In this document: positions 12,601 to 24,190 of the stretch, piece by piece
Layout: the number at the start of each line of letters is the position of its first letter
Position numbering within the stretch: the stretch's first letter is position 1
Assembly: GCA_008692225.1 (NCBI GenBank)
Contig: VICG01000012.1
Coordinates: 2,046,001-2,110,000 of the forward strand
From: Monilinia fructicola
Lineage: Eukaryota > Ascomycota > Leotiomycetes > Helotiales > Sclerotiniaceae
Length of the DNA: 64,000 nucleotides
Reading direction: 5' to 3'
Notes under the pieces: generated by a model
What the model saw: only the letters and a program-made list of their open reading frames with translations
Told to the model about the DNA's origin: nothing
The model's database searches: none
Made by a program: the position numbers and the translations under genes

Positions 12601-15592
12601 TTGCATTTTTCATAACCGGAAGTCACTCATCATCCACACAGATCTCGTTTTGGCTTCTCAGATCGCCGAGCCATTCGAATGTCCATCTATATACACCTGG
12701 ATTCAAGATTGTTTTCTCGCTCGAAGCTTAATGCCCTTCTTAACACTCCAAGATCTGGCCACGATCCGATCTACCATGCCTACCAGGGTTAGTCGAGACC
12801 TTGAGCGATGGCGTAGCTCAACCCCAAGAACTCTCCAACTTGCACAGTTCTTTTCGTGCATGCAAGATGACTGGTCGTCTGTACAACTAGTAGAAGCACT
12901 ATCGGCTGCTGGGGTAGATAGCCTCTTTCTTGAGACCTTGCCAGAGGCAATACTTGCCCCACTTCAGGAAGCAATTGTGGAATGTCAAAGTGAACCTCCA
13001 ACAACATGGAGTCAAGAATTACTTGCATTGGTGGGTCGTCAAGATGTCAGTATGTTACTTACACTTGGCCGCTCATCTCGAAATTTTCAGCCATCCCTAT
13101 TAGTGAGTACAATTCTTCAATAGTATCCACAAAAGCTAACATGTGTATAGCCACCATCACACGAATTAAATCTCGACGTCCATACGATTTGCGCATCTAC
13201 CACAGAGATTGAGACTACTGGAGCATTTGATGGATCCGCTGAAGTAGATCGCCAAGCTATTACACGAGCAATTTTCAAAGATGATAGAAGAATGAACGAA
13301 GCTATCAACATCTTGAACACGTTCAGACCGACAATTGCTCGTATCAAGCCTGGAATTGATTGGTCAGAATCAGAATTATTAGAAGCTCAAAAAGACCATG
13401 CTCAAATGCTGGCTTATCGCACATTGGCCATTCCTTCTGGAAGAGGATTGCTATATTTATAGTGCTCGCATTCCTCTCTTAACCCAACGGTTTGCAATCG
13501 GTGGGTTTAATTTAAGTTGTGTCATGAAGCCGAATAACAACACTATTGGCGTTGATAAAAACGCTTTTACGGAAGAAAAGGTTTGTTGGGCTTTCTTCCA
13601 TGCAGGTGTTTCTGCTGGTCTCAGCATTTCTCGAGATGCCAAAGGTATTGATACCTCATGGATTCTTTATAACAAACCACAACAAGATTTGAGTAATCGT
13701 CATGCAGGGTTTCTACTGGCACTCGGCCTAAATGGACATCTTAAATCTGTAGCAAAGTGGGTTGCTTTTAGATATTTGACCCCAAAACATATACAATGAC
13801 TTCCATTGGCCTTCTTCTAGGATTAGCTGCATCTTACATAGGAACGATGGATTCATTAATTACCCGACTATTATCAGTCCATGTCACACGAATGCTTCCA
13901 CCTGGAGCAGCCGAATTAAATCTTTCTCCACTTACCCAGACTACGGGAATCATGGGCATTGGCTTGCTGTACTGTAATACACAACATCGTCGAATGAGCG
14001 AAATAATGGTGTCGGAAATGGAACACATTGACCAAGAAATTGATGAAGAGCCTCTGAGAAACGAAGGATATCGACTTGCAGCTGGCTTTGCCCTCGGGTT
14101 TATAAATCTTGGTAAAGGCTCTGATCTGAAAGGTCTTCATGACATGCGACTTACAGAAAGACTCATTTCACTGGCCGCGGGAAGCAAGAAAGTTGATCTT
14201 GTTCATATATTGGACAAATCTACGGCAGCTGCAATTATATCTATTGCTCTCATATACATGAAATCGGAGAATCAGGTATTAGCACGTAAAATAGATGTAC
14301 CAGATTCAGTTCTCCAGTTCGATTATGTCCGACCGGACGCCTTCTTACTACGAACACTTGCGCGACACTTGATTATGTGGAGTACAATAGAACCTTCTCA
14401 TAAATGGATCAAGAACAGCCTACCTCATCCTTACAAAAGTCGAAGTTCCTTACAAAGTATCAAAACCTTAACATCAGCAGATCTCCCCTTTTATGATATT
14501 CTCACCGGACTCTGCTTTAGCATTGCTTTGAGGTTCGCCGGTTCGGCAAATCTGACCGCGAGAGATATACTATTACATTACTTAGATGAGTTCAGGAGAA
14601 TTTGTCAAATCGATGCAAGCTCATTTGACAAAAAGTTGACAAGAAATACCGTTCGCAATTGCCAAGACTTGCTGGCACTTGGTGCCGCTACTGTCATGGC
14701 GGGTACAGGAGACATTGCTGTTTTCCGTAGACTTCGTTCAATGCATGGTCGTGATGATAGCGAGACACCTTATGGTAGTCATCTCGCAGCTCACTTAGCA
14801 ATTGGAGCATTGTTCTTGGGCGGTGGAACATTCACATTTGGGACTTCAGATAAAGCAATTGCTGCATTGCTTGTGGCATTTTACCCAATATTTCCATCGA
14901 CTGTCCAGGACAACAAATCTCACTTACAAGCCTTCCGTCATTTCTGGGTGTTGGCAGCAGAAGCTAGATGTCTCATTACAAGAGATATTGATACTGACCA
15001 ACCTGTTCCAATACCGCTTCAGATTACCCTTCGTAAGGGAGAAGAGGAACAGCGCCATACACCTTGTCTCATTCCTGAAATTGATCAGATTAAAACAGTA
15101 CGAACATGCAGTCCCGAATACTGGAACGTTGTTCTGGATCTAGAGACCAATAAAGCACATGTCGAAGCATTTAAATCAACCCAGGTATTGTACGTTCGCA
15201 AACGCCCAGCGCACGATGCAAGCACCAACGCCTTTAAAGCTACCCTTCAAGCCTTGGACGAAGCAGACCAAACGGCCAATCAATCTCTACAATGGCTTTT
15301 TGAACTCCCAGCTTTCGCAACACTTACTAAAGCTGAGAGAGCATTGGTATTACCTCCCGATCATGGTGGACCAAGAGATATACATTCCGGCACAGAACAA
15401 ACATCTGTGGATTCTAGGTTGGTGCTTGAACATGCGACGCTGGATAGTGGGAATAAGGATAGACTACTGGGGTTGAGGTTACTATTTGAGTGGGCTGATA
15501 AGGCGATGGAGGAGGGAAGAGAAATGAGGTGGATTAGGAAGGAAGTAGTGCAGAGATTAAGGTCTAGGGTTTGGGTTGGTGAAATGGAGTGA
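9690..15592 (+). CDS. apc1: anaphase-promoting complex subunit 1 (APC1/BimE), three exons, two frame breaks
   Basis: Large scaffold subunit of the APC/C ubiquitin ligase, which drives mitotic exit in the nucleus. Exons are 9690-12591, 12642-13102 and 13151-15592, with 50- and 48-bp introns (GTAAGT and GTGAGT donors); the total of about 1,934 codons is normal for fungal APC1. The N-terminal third has WD40-like and Ser-rich linker sequence. The C-terminal half carries proteasome/cyclosome repeats, for example RHAGFLLALGLNGHL, GIGLLYCNTQHRRMSE, EGYRLAAGFALGFINLGKG and HLAIGALFLGGGTFTFG. Within exon 3 the conserved reading leaves the frame at 13454-13457 (one extra base; in-frame TAG at 13460) and returns at 13791-13792 (two extra bases). 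The 112-codon block between is perfectly APC1-like in the +1 frame. The two shifts cancel, so everything downstream is in the original frame. APC1 is essential where studied, so a consensus error is likeliest. Confidence 0.93.
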
Positions 15593-17039
15593 GGATATCT
15601 GGAGATGTTGGGGAATGGATGAATTTATGTGTTATGATAGGTATATGACTTTAGCTCAAGAATAGAACCATTGGCGGCAATGAAGTGAGTCTGATGTGCC
15701 AAATCAATACCATTTTGTCCGTTCAGGGTGCAACGGAGATAATTCTAAAGATATAGAATTTAATTGTTGATAGAGTAAGGTATTGCGATCGGGCATGTAT
15801 ATAAACATCCATCGTCCCTAGAGTGTCCAGAACCATGATGCTTCTCGACTTATTCATATTTATCTTCCAATTCAAGCCTCAACCCGCGAAGAGAAACAGA
15901 CAGCATAACAAACCTAAGCCTCACCTTCCAACAGCAGTGAAAAATTGTGATTGGTCGATAAACACCGTATTACGCCCAGATTTTGGAGGGGAAGAGGGGG
16001 GGGGGTAGGGGTAGGGAAAGGGAAAGGAAAGGGGCCCTACGGCATTACATGTGCTTGAGGTCGGCGATTGGATGGCGCGAAAGGATATTGGGATGGGGGT
16101 GAGCAATGGCTATTTGGGTTTGGGTTTGGATATGTTGGTCTGGTATGGTATGGTATGGTATGGTATGGTATGGTATGGTATGGTATGGTATGGTATGGTA
16201 TGGTATGGTATGGTATGGTATGGTATGGTATGGTATGGTATGGTATGGTATGTAGCATAGTGTGGCATTGACTCTTGAGACTGAGGGCTGTTCGTTTTTG
16301 ATTGGGGGTTGAGATTAGTGGTGGGGATGGGGATAGGGGAGAACGGGGCTTATATAGGGGTTGCTTGTGAGGGGTCTTGAGAGTGGTGTGGGATTCATGA
16401 GGATGTTTTTGGTGGAGAGGATGGGAGGTGAGTGGTATGGGGGCTGTTGATGTTGATTGTGAAGGCGATTGAGGTTGGAGAGATGAATGAGGGCGGGGAT
16501 GAAGGGGAGTTGAGGATATTTTTGGTGTTCGTGTTCATTGTGAGGAGTCTTGTATGCGATGTTGCAGATCAAGTTTAGAGGTGATGGGCGGGTATCAGTT
16601 TGCCCATATTGAAGGGAGAACGGGTCAGATTATTTGATATGTATTTGCACTGTGGAAGTATTGAAACTATTTGGCCGTTCAATTTTTCCTCCTGGGGACA
16701 TCCGAGCTATCGTAGGCGTCTTCTGTTTCAATATCACATCGTCATTTAATAGAGGGTTTGTCTAAAAAATGGAGATGGTTGCTGGCGGCTCGCTTCTTGG
16801 TTTTGCTGATAAGAATAGTATATATATGGAGAACAAAATTGACAAAGATGAAAAAGGAAGGAAAAAGATCGCAAAAATCAATAGATTGAAAAAGAATAGA
16901 TCTCATATCGATTGAATTTATTCGACCCGTTTGTTGAAGTATAAAAAGTCCCATCCTCTTCCCAGGTTCATTAATTAGTCCCCGAAAAAAATCTAACACC
17001 ATAGCCAACCCGTCCCAAGACTGTCACTTTTCTATTAAT
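15593..17039. other. spacer between apc1 and the ankyrin gene, G-rich with microsatellite
   Basis: Convergent 3' flanks. Positions 15985-16035 are a purine run (G and A), and 16310-16520 is strongly G-rich on the plus strand. The 16141-16252 pentanucleotide array creates artificial open frames on both strands (repeats of WYGMV and YHTIP). I see no gene. Confidence 0.6.
16141..16252. repeat. (TGGTA)n pentanucleotide microsatellite, 22 uninterrupted copies
   Basis: A perfect array of the 5-mer TGGTA from 16141 to 16250, with two further matching bases, and no interruptions. The lack of any point mutation suggests recent expansion, high length polymorphism, or an assembled copy number that should not be trusted exactly. 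Confidence 0.95.
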
Positions 17040-17755
17040 CTACACGGCTTTTCCCCTCCCTGGAGCGTCCTCAAACTTCTTCAACCATGTTTCTTCTTGC
17101 TTGAATAGCTCTACAGCTCTCAGTGCGCTCGGAGAACCATGTTCTGGATCTGCGTTGCCTTCGAGTAATGCCTATGTATTTTTGAGACAAAATATTCCTT
17201 ATCAAAACAGAAGATCTCATGCAGTAAAAGAACATCTACATACCTCTACAACCTCAGTCTCTCCTTTGAATACTGCACCTGCTAGAGGTGATTGTCCTCG
17301 ATCGTTTAAAGAATTTGGATTTGCCCCGTGTTGAAGAAGAAGTCGGACGAGGGGTGCGTGGCCGTGATAGGCGGCTAACATGATCTATTTGATGTCGCAT
17401 CAGATATTATGTATCAAATCCATCATGATATCATCGAGAAGGTAACAAATCCATGAAGATGTGACACGTGATTGAGAGGTAGATATCTACCGGGTGAACT
17501 ACTCCCGGCGAGCCTTGCCTCAGCGCTCAAATGTTCATCTCATTAAGTAGACGCAGCGATTTTGCTGAAGATAGAACATACAAGACTGTCTCCCTTCTCG
17601 TTCGTCATATTGGCTGGTAATCCAGCAGGTAATGCTTGTTCGAATATTCCAATATCCCCATTTCGAGCTGCATCGTACATTTTGCTGGCAAAGGCTATTG
17701 CTTCCGGTGGGAGTGAGGCGACTGATGCGCCGTTTGCGGGATTTGGGTTAGACAT
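17040..17755 (-). CDS. small ankyrin-repeat protein (three exons, 148 aa)
   Basis: Exons 17755-17582, 17384-17244 and 17171-17040 join in frame (58+47+44 codons). Introns are 197 and 72 bp; both have GTATGT donors and ATAG acceptors. The N-terminal 25 residues are Pro/Ala-rich. Ankyrin units follow: ARNGDIGIFEQALPAG in exon 1, LAAYHGHAPLVRLLLQHGANP across exon 2, and a third (GQSPLAGAVFKGETEVVEALLEGNADP) that crosses the second splice junction, which supports the gene model. The C-terminus is a charged helix (FKQEETWLKKFEDAPGRG). Ankyrin repeats bind proteins; the partner is unknown. It resembles short cytosolic ankyrin proteins found in many ascomycetes. The gene is head-to-head with the hydratase gene at 18146. 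Confidence 0.88.
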
Positions 17756-18145
17756 TCTGGGAATAGGTAGGTGGATTATCGAGATTTTGGGTATGGAGTG
17801 TCTCGAGTTGAAATCTGGATGTTGTGAAGACGGTAAGACCTGTTCAGGACTGAAGATCTATTAATGTCGACGTCTGGGTGGTTTGGATTACAGAGTAATA
17901 AGCCGGACGTTAAAATTACACAACTGGTAAAGTTGCATTGGATTGATGATGACGTCGCTAAATTTTGGTGTTCTTCATCCCCATGAGAGCTCATCAAGCC
18001 TCGGAAGCATCCGTCGGCTAGTACCCACTCCTAACCTTACCCGCTCGCTATACACAAACCTTGGAAGCTTCCTGTCCCTCATCACATTTAATACAGTATC
18101 TACATCCACAACTTCACCCCCCTCAATTCACCAACATCATCCAAA
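17756..18145. promoter_or_regulatory. shared 390-bp bidirectional promoter region
   Basis: The ankyrin gene (minus, start 17755) and the enoyl-CoA hydratase gene (plus, start 18146) diverge from this short interval, so both promoters must lie here or within the first exons. The stretch just before 18146 is CA/CT-rich, usual for a fungal 5' leader. I cannot point to a specific factor site. Confidence 0.5.
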
Positions 18146-19201
18146 ATGCGGTCACTTCTCAATATTCCCTTCAAGTCGACCCTCCCTAAACTCCTCACCC
18201 CGCGTCTCTACTCAACTGCTACCTCCGGCCGTCCTCAATTCATCTCCGCATTTCAAATCCCTACCCCGCATTCCAATGGTTCCATTCGAGTGCTATCGCT
18301 GTGTCGCCCCGAAGCTCGCAATGCTATAAATATACAATTATTACAAGAGTTGCGTGCGCATGTAGATGATATCGCAGCGGAATATGATGCTGATGGAAAT
18401 GAGATTGAGAAAGTTGGGGTTCAGGCAGCGGAGGGACCAACTAGGGCTTTGATTATTACTAGTGACGTTGATGGAGTTTTCTGCGCAGGGGCAGATTTGA
18501 AGGAAAGGGCTACTTTTACTCCTGAGATGTAGGTTTTTACTTATATAATATTGGGTCGCGTAATTGCGGTACAGAAGTGATAGGGGGGCTGATTTGACCA
18601 AACAGGACTCAAACCTTTCTTCATAATCTCCGCTCGACGTTTGCCAAACTCTCCAACCTCCCAATTCCAACAATTTCTGCCATTTCCTCGGTTGCTTTAG
18701 GCGGCGGTCTCGAATTGGCTCTTTCCACACATATGCGCGTTCTTGCCTCGACGGCCGTCGTAGGATTGCCGGAAACTAGACTGGGTATAATTCCGGGCGC
18801 TGGAGGAACCTACCGACTCCCTGCATTAATCGGAGTAGGACGGGCGCGGGACTTAATATTGACGGGGAGGAGAGTTAGTGGCCCCGAGGCTTATTTCCTT
18901 GGCATTGCGGATAGATTGGTGGAGGTTAAGGAAGATGAAGGGGAAGGGGAGGCTGAACAAGAAGCGAAGGGGGATGTATCGAAGAGGGCTAAAGAAGCGG
19001 TTTTGAGGGAAGCGGTGAAACTTGCAGGAACTATCTGTGAGGGAGGTCCGGTTGCGACGAGGAGTGCATTGAAAGCAGTGGGATGGGCGAGAGAGGATGT
19101 TTGAAAATGATATGTATGGGAGAGTTGTTGGGACTGAGGATAGAGATGAGGCATTAGTTGCTTTCAGGGAAAAGAGGAAACCTGTTTTCAAGGGGAGATG
19201 A
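18146..19201 (+). CDS. mitochondrial enoyl-CoA hydratase/isomerase, AUH (methylglutaconyl-CoA hydratase)-like; 3' frame break
   Basis: Crotonase-fold enzyme, probably hydrating an enoyl-CoA such as 3-methylglutaconyl-CoA in leucine breakdown. Exon 1 is 18146-18528, the intron 18529-18605, and exon 2 starts 18606. The first 28 residues are a mitochondrial presequence (Arg/Ser/Leu, ending RLYST). Family motifs: RPEARNAIN, the oxyanion-hole segment FCAGADLKER, ALGGGLELAL, and the catalytic region VGLPETRLGIIPGAGGTYRLP. An in-frame TGA occurs at 19102-19104. If one T of the TTT run at 19100-19102 is ignored, the protein continues with the typical family tail (EN.MYGRVVGTEDRDEALVAF.EKRKPVFKGR) to TGA 19199-19201. 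A one-base consensus insertion is therefore likely. An acidic insert (about 18920-18980, Glu-rich) is a small oddity. Confidence 0.88.
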
Positions 19202-22200
19202 GAGGAAGATATTGCTTTAATCATAGCTTGAAGTTGGAGTAAAATTGGGGATTCGGAGTTTCCATTTGGGGGTGTGATTTAGCATACGTTAGGGAGAAGC
19301 GTGGGAGCATGGAGTGATGAGTGGAGTAGAATAAAGGACCATTGGTATATGTACGAATTCATGAAACGATTTGAAATCCTCAAAATTCATAATCTATAAT
19401 CTATAATCATCTCAACGTTTATTCGATTCGCTTCAGACTGTATAATCCCATGGCCTAATTTGTATTGCATGAACCTACTGAACCTAACCTGGAATCGACC
19501 AACAAATCAATAGAATTATCGAAAACACTACTTCACTCAACCTCGACAACATATCATCATATCATCCTACATAGCCGGATACCCACTGCTAAGCAGCGAA
19601 TAGAGAGATTATAGTAGTGGTAGTGGTGGTAGTGGTAGTGGTAGTAGCAATTCATAATCGATTTGATCCAACAACAGAGAGACTACAAGAGGGGGAGATC
19701 TAGAAACGGAGAAGTGCCGAGGAATATTGAGATCACGGCAACTCGAAATGGGAGGTGAGGGTGTGGTAGGTATAAAGATTTCTGAGATCGAAACCATTGT
19801 CGAAACTTCGGTGAAATGTGATCATATGGTACATGGTTATGGGCGGCACTGGTACTGTTTTATCTTGTGTTTCTTGTTTCTTGTTCTTGATGTTGTGGTT
19901 TGGATGGTGTGGTGCGGAGGGGAGGGAGAATTTGGGGGGGGGGGTGGTTGGGGTGGAGAGAGGGGGGATTTAAGGTAATGAATGAATGGGTGATGAGTGA
20001 TGTGAAGGACTGGAGTATAGTATATGTCACGATATTTGGAAGATAGCGTTATTTAATGCTTTTCATATGATTAGTTGTTTTGTTCTTGATTTAGTAGGTA
20101 TGTTGTGTTTGAAGGTGTAGGGTGGTAGGTAGTTCGGTGATGTTTGAGGTGGTTATTATTGGGGTTGGGTTATGGGATTCATAGATTTTTTCTAGGTGGA
20201 ATTCTTGATTTCGAATTGTAGGTAGGATCGATATATAAATATAAAGACTTATCTTGAGCAATAGTTTGTTGGGCGATTAATTCATTGGTGTCGTTGCATC
20301 GTTGGGCATTCTCGGCTTCTTAGATCTTCGTTCTTTTCTTCGTTTGCTGTGAGGTTTCGTAGGTGGCATTTCAATACTTCGGAAGCTGTAAGTTTGATGT
20401 CTCGGTGCTGGAAGAGGTCATCGCTTGACATATCATATCATATCATGCGTGGCATCATATGTGCTAGTGCAGTGCCCTGGCATCTACGCTGTAGATGCTC
20501 CAGATTGGGTGCAGTTAGTGGAGGTGAGGAAACTGTTTGGGAGGGTTAATGGGAGGTTTTAACAGAAGGTGAAGCTAAATGGAGGTTATTTGAAGAAGGG
20601 GAGGGCAGAAACTTTTTATTGATTGATTAGTGTAAGGAAAGAAGGAAGAAGCAAAGAAAAGAAGCAGAGGGAGAAGAGATGGTAAAACGAAAAAGTAAAA
20701 GCATGCCCGTTATTCCTCATCCCATAATTCCCCATTAGCCGAAGTCAAAGCCGAGTTCCAACTTTGACTTCACATCAATATGTAAATAGTCCCAACTAAC
20801 AGTCTAACAATAGCTGAAGTAGTGCTCAACCTTGAGATTATTTCTCCGTAGTGGGAAGCGGTGGCGGGTGTTTCGGACAGTTGAATGTGGATGAATTGCC
20901 GGGGGATGTGGGGATGTTGACAGGGGCGATAAACAGTACGGAGCTGTACTGTATTTTGGCGAGTGGAGATGGTCAGTTGCCGCATGATGTGCGACGGAGA
21001 ACGGTGCTGTTGATTCCCGTTGCTCAAGTCATAATACTGCTGTAATTAGATGGTACCCCCGTGGATTTTTACCAGATCTTAAGAGGTTTGTTGGGCTCTC
21101 TGTACGTATTTCGCGTGAGGGAAGAGAGGTAAAGGGGTAGGAGAGAATGATCATACTAATGAGAATATTAACCGTCGAACATCTAAACTATAGCTAGTCC
21201 TGGTTTCCGCCGTCTAATATATTTAACATCTACACCAACCAAAAGTCGATACTTCAAATTTCCCATGCTGTGAATTCCATACCAAAAACAAAGAAGATAG
21301 ATACAAACACATCATTCACATATTTACCTCCGGTCTCCAAATATTACAAGATTGCCAAGTAGTTATCACAGTGCTATGAGACCCTTCTTGCTTGGCCCGT
21401 CCTCGACCCATCGAGCCTAGTCGCTCTTTTCAAGTCGGCAATCATGAGCCAGTCCACCCTGTTGGGATTGAAGTATAATATCCACGTGTGACTGATGGAT
21501 GAATTAACACTATCGGGTTTCCGGGTAGGGTTTGAAAAAGTGGACGTACTGATTAGGGTCTTGGGAGGAAAGACCTACCGGAGGAGAAAGAGCGGAAAAT
21601 TTTCCTAAGGGTCGTTTGACTCGTTTCGTCTTGGTAGCATGGGGAAGAAGAGCCGGCGCTCACGGTAGAAGCTCGATATGAAAAGACGGAAGAATAATCT
21701 AAACCACTTTACTTTAAGGTTACTTCCCATCATATAAATGAAATTTCATTTTTTTTGCATCGATATCTGATTCAGTATATGCAAGCACTTTACCTTATGA
21801 CACACTCTTCACCAGTCGGCGATAATAGCGAAATGCAAATTAACCTTAATGAAGGAGAGAAGCCGCGATTTGTACAGTACAGTACCAGAACTCCACTTCT
21901 GAATAATTAGTTTTATTCGTGTGCTCTTACTTAATTAATCTCCATAAGATTGCAAATCATCTGATAACCTTTTTTTTTACTACAGTATTGATTAATTGCA
22001 AGATAAGGTTCATAACCTGGAATCCCTCAAAAGTATCAATTAGACCTTAACTCAGGGTATCTACGGACCGGCATGTTACAGTAGTGTACCGTCAAAGAAG
22101 CATAAAATTTAGGCGAGCTTGATGATCAGATGAACGATATTTGCTTAATTACAGTACATACGAGTAGTAGCTCAAGATTGTTTTGACACTTGACGCCAAA

Positions 22201-24190
22201 ATGAACGATATTCGGTTATTTAGTCAGTTCAAACGTTTCAAGAATCGAAGACTAAGAGCTGAGATGCATGAATAATATCTAGTTAGTTCAAAGGTATTAA
22301 GACTTCAAGCCAAGATATTCCATACGCCATTTATTCGGGCACCACGGTATAATGACGGGAGCATGCTTTTGCTCCAATTGCATTATTCCTTCCGTCCCCA
22401 TTCTCGCTTCCCTAAGACGCAAGCAGGTACAGAAAGGTTACGTGGGTCAACGGGTACATTACTTGGTACTCATACTGTATTCTTCCGTTTCCTAAAAAAG
22501 AGACAACAGAAGAATAAAAAAGGCCAAGTTTGTTTGGAGAATCATGTGAACATGGTCTAGCCTATAAACGACCCTTTCCTTCAAGCCCAAGCCGGAGAAT
22601 ATGTCAAAAGCGTACTCGCATTTCCTGGCGTGACATAATGGCTCACGAACTTGAAGAATATGATTCATTAATTCATCAATGGTTCCGAGTCAGAAACATG
22701 TCTAGATCTTTACTGTACCATTCATAGACCTTTAGCATCTCATTTGGGAAGCTTTACCATGCATTACTTACTTACTTTATTGTATGAGAAGAAATTCAAG
22801 TTCCTTATTGTGGGGTACATAGTATCCATAGTAACCTATGTGGCGTATTCAGGGGGTTTACTTGAATATCTTCGGCATTTAGACAACCAATCACATCCAT
22901 CACGTTCAATAGTTCCCCATGGTCTGTTCGCAACTCCACCACCGCACCTCGCGGAACAAAACAGAACGTGTGACTAATCCAACTCTATCGAAAATCCAAG
23001 ATTCACAATTGAATCCACCAATAATGGTTTTCCAACTGGGTGCAACGGCGCAAATGAACTTGTTCCTTACTCGACAGTATGGTACACACCCCTCACCCAA
23101 GCAAATGCTGTTTGATAGTCTGCTGGGATTGGTATCATCTGAATGACCGGGATCTTCACTGTACCATAGGCCAACATATGGTCTTTTAGTATTCCAGGGT
23201 GGTATACTGTATAGCAATTCCTCACTTCTAATTAGTGGCAAAATCTGTAGCATAGTTGGCTATGTATTCCACCCGTTACATTTTATGGGTCGAACCAATA
23301 TTTAAGCTTTGTGTAGATGGGATGACAGTAACCTTACTGTAGTAGCAAGTGTTACTTTGACAGGGTGGTTTATGAACATAAGCCAAGTGCTGTATGTAGG
23401 TCGCGGATCTCCCGGGTAATAACATGACATCTCTTGGACCATGGGAGAGCTCTAGGGTTGCAAAGTTATGGTTTAAGGTTATGGATAAGCTTATAGGTTG
23501 ATTTACAGGTTATATTTGTTATGTGTAAGGGAGTGAAAGGACTCCGCATAGCAGAAAACCTCGGCTCCGAGCTATAGTCTACTCCTCATGAATCATTGGT
23601 ATGCCAAGAAAGTTCTTAGGCGAACATATCTATTGGCGCGCTTTTCGTATAAACGTTACACTCGATCAGGTTGGCCATGCTAGTTGGGCATTGACTGAGA
23701 GTTGATGGGCTTAGAGTATCTAGAGATGTTGAGTAAGCATGGGAGGTGGAGTATCTTGAAGAGGAATTTTGCAGATTGATTTTAAGATGAGATCCACCAC
23801 TTAGAGGTCTCGAATGCTCCGGACCTCGGAGAGCCAGATGAATTCGATTGAGTATTGATGAAGTGAGATGGAAAAATGCAGTCTCTGCTGTTTTGCTTTT
23901 TCGGAGGTTACTCGAAAACTTAATGTAAGTGTTATTGCTGCAGGAGTACTGCAGTGTGCGAGGAGGGGGCAGCTAAAGATGATCTGGGAAATAGTCAATT
24001 CCGTATCGTGGATGCGAAAACGAAGTTCAGGTACAATTCCTTTCCTGGAACGATGGGCCGAGGAGTATAGAGAAGTGGTACGAGAGATGGAATCTCGTAT
24101 ACTCGTACTGTACATACTATAAAGGTTCATTATCCGTCCAACACTGATCGTTTCATCACATCTCATCACATCTCTTCATCTCATTCCATT
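19202..24190. other. 5-kb gene-poor spacer
   Basis: No frame here has a recognisable domain. It contains a GGTAGT-type simple repeat (about 19614-19650), a G run near 19930-19945, and from 20.9 to 24.1 kb unusually many short palindromes of the GTAC/TACAGTA type (for example 20936-20956, 21871-21886, 22078-22092, 24104-24116). The frame 22744-22977 has a hydrophobic start but nothing further. The last few hundred bases should include the arabinanase promoter. Confidence 0.45.
24118..24125 (+). promoter_or_regulatory. TATA box of the arabinanase gene
   Basis: TATAAAGG lies 66 bp before the start codon at 24191, followed by a CATCTCATCACATCTC pyrimidine/CA-rich leader. Position and sequence fit a fungal core promoter for an inducible secreted enzyme. 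Confidence 0.55.

Noticed and set aside
13396..13462. Intron explanation for the first apc1 frame break
   Set aside because: The TTTATAG before the break looks like an acceptor, but no GT donor occurs close upstream and removing more would delete conserved AIPSGRG sequence.
16037..16271. Open frames made of repeated WYGMV or YHTIP
   Set aside because: They are translations of the TGGTA microsatellite.
22744..22977. 77-codon frame with a hydrophobic N-terminus
   Set aside because: Only one weak hydrophobic stretch, no family, and no plausible exons around it.
23270..23300. GGTTCGACCCA-like tRNA B-box on the minus strand
   Set aside because: No matching A box or cloverleaf could be drawn; no tRNA is called in the window.
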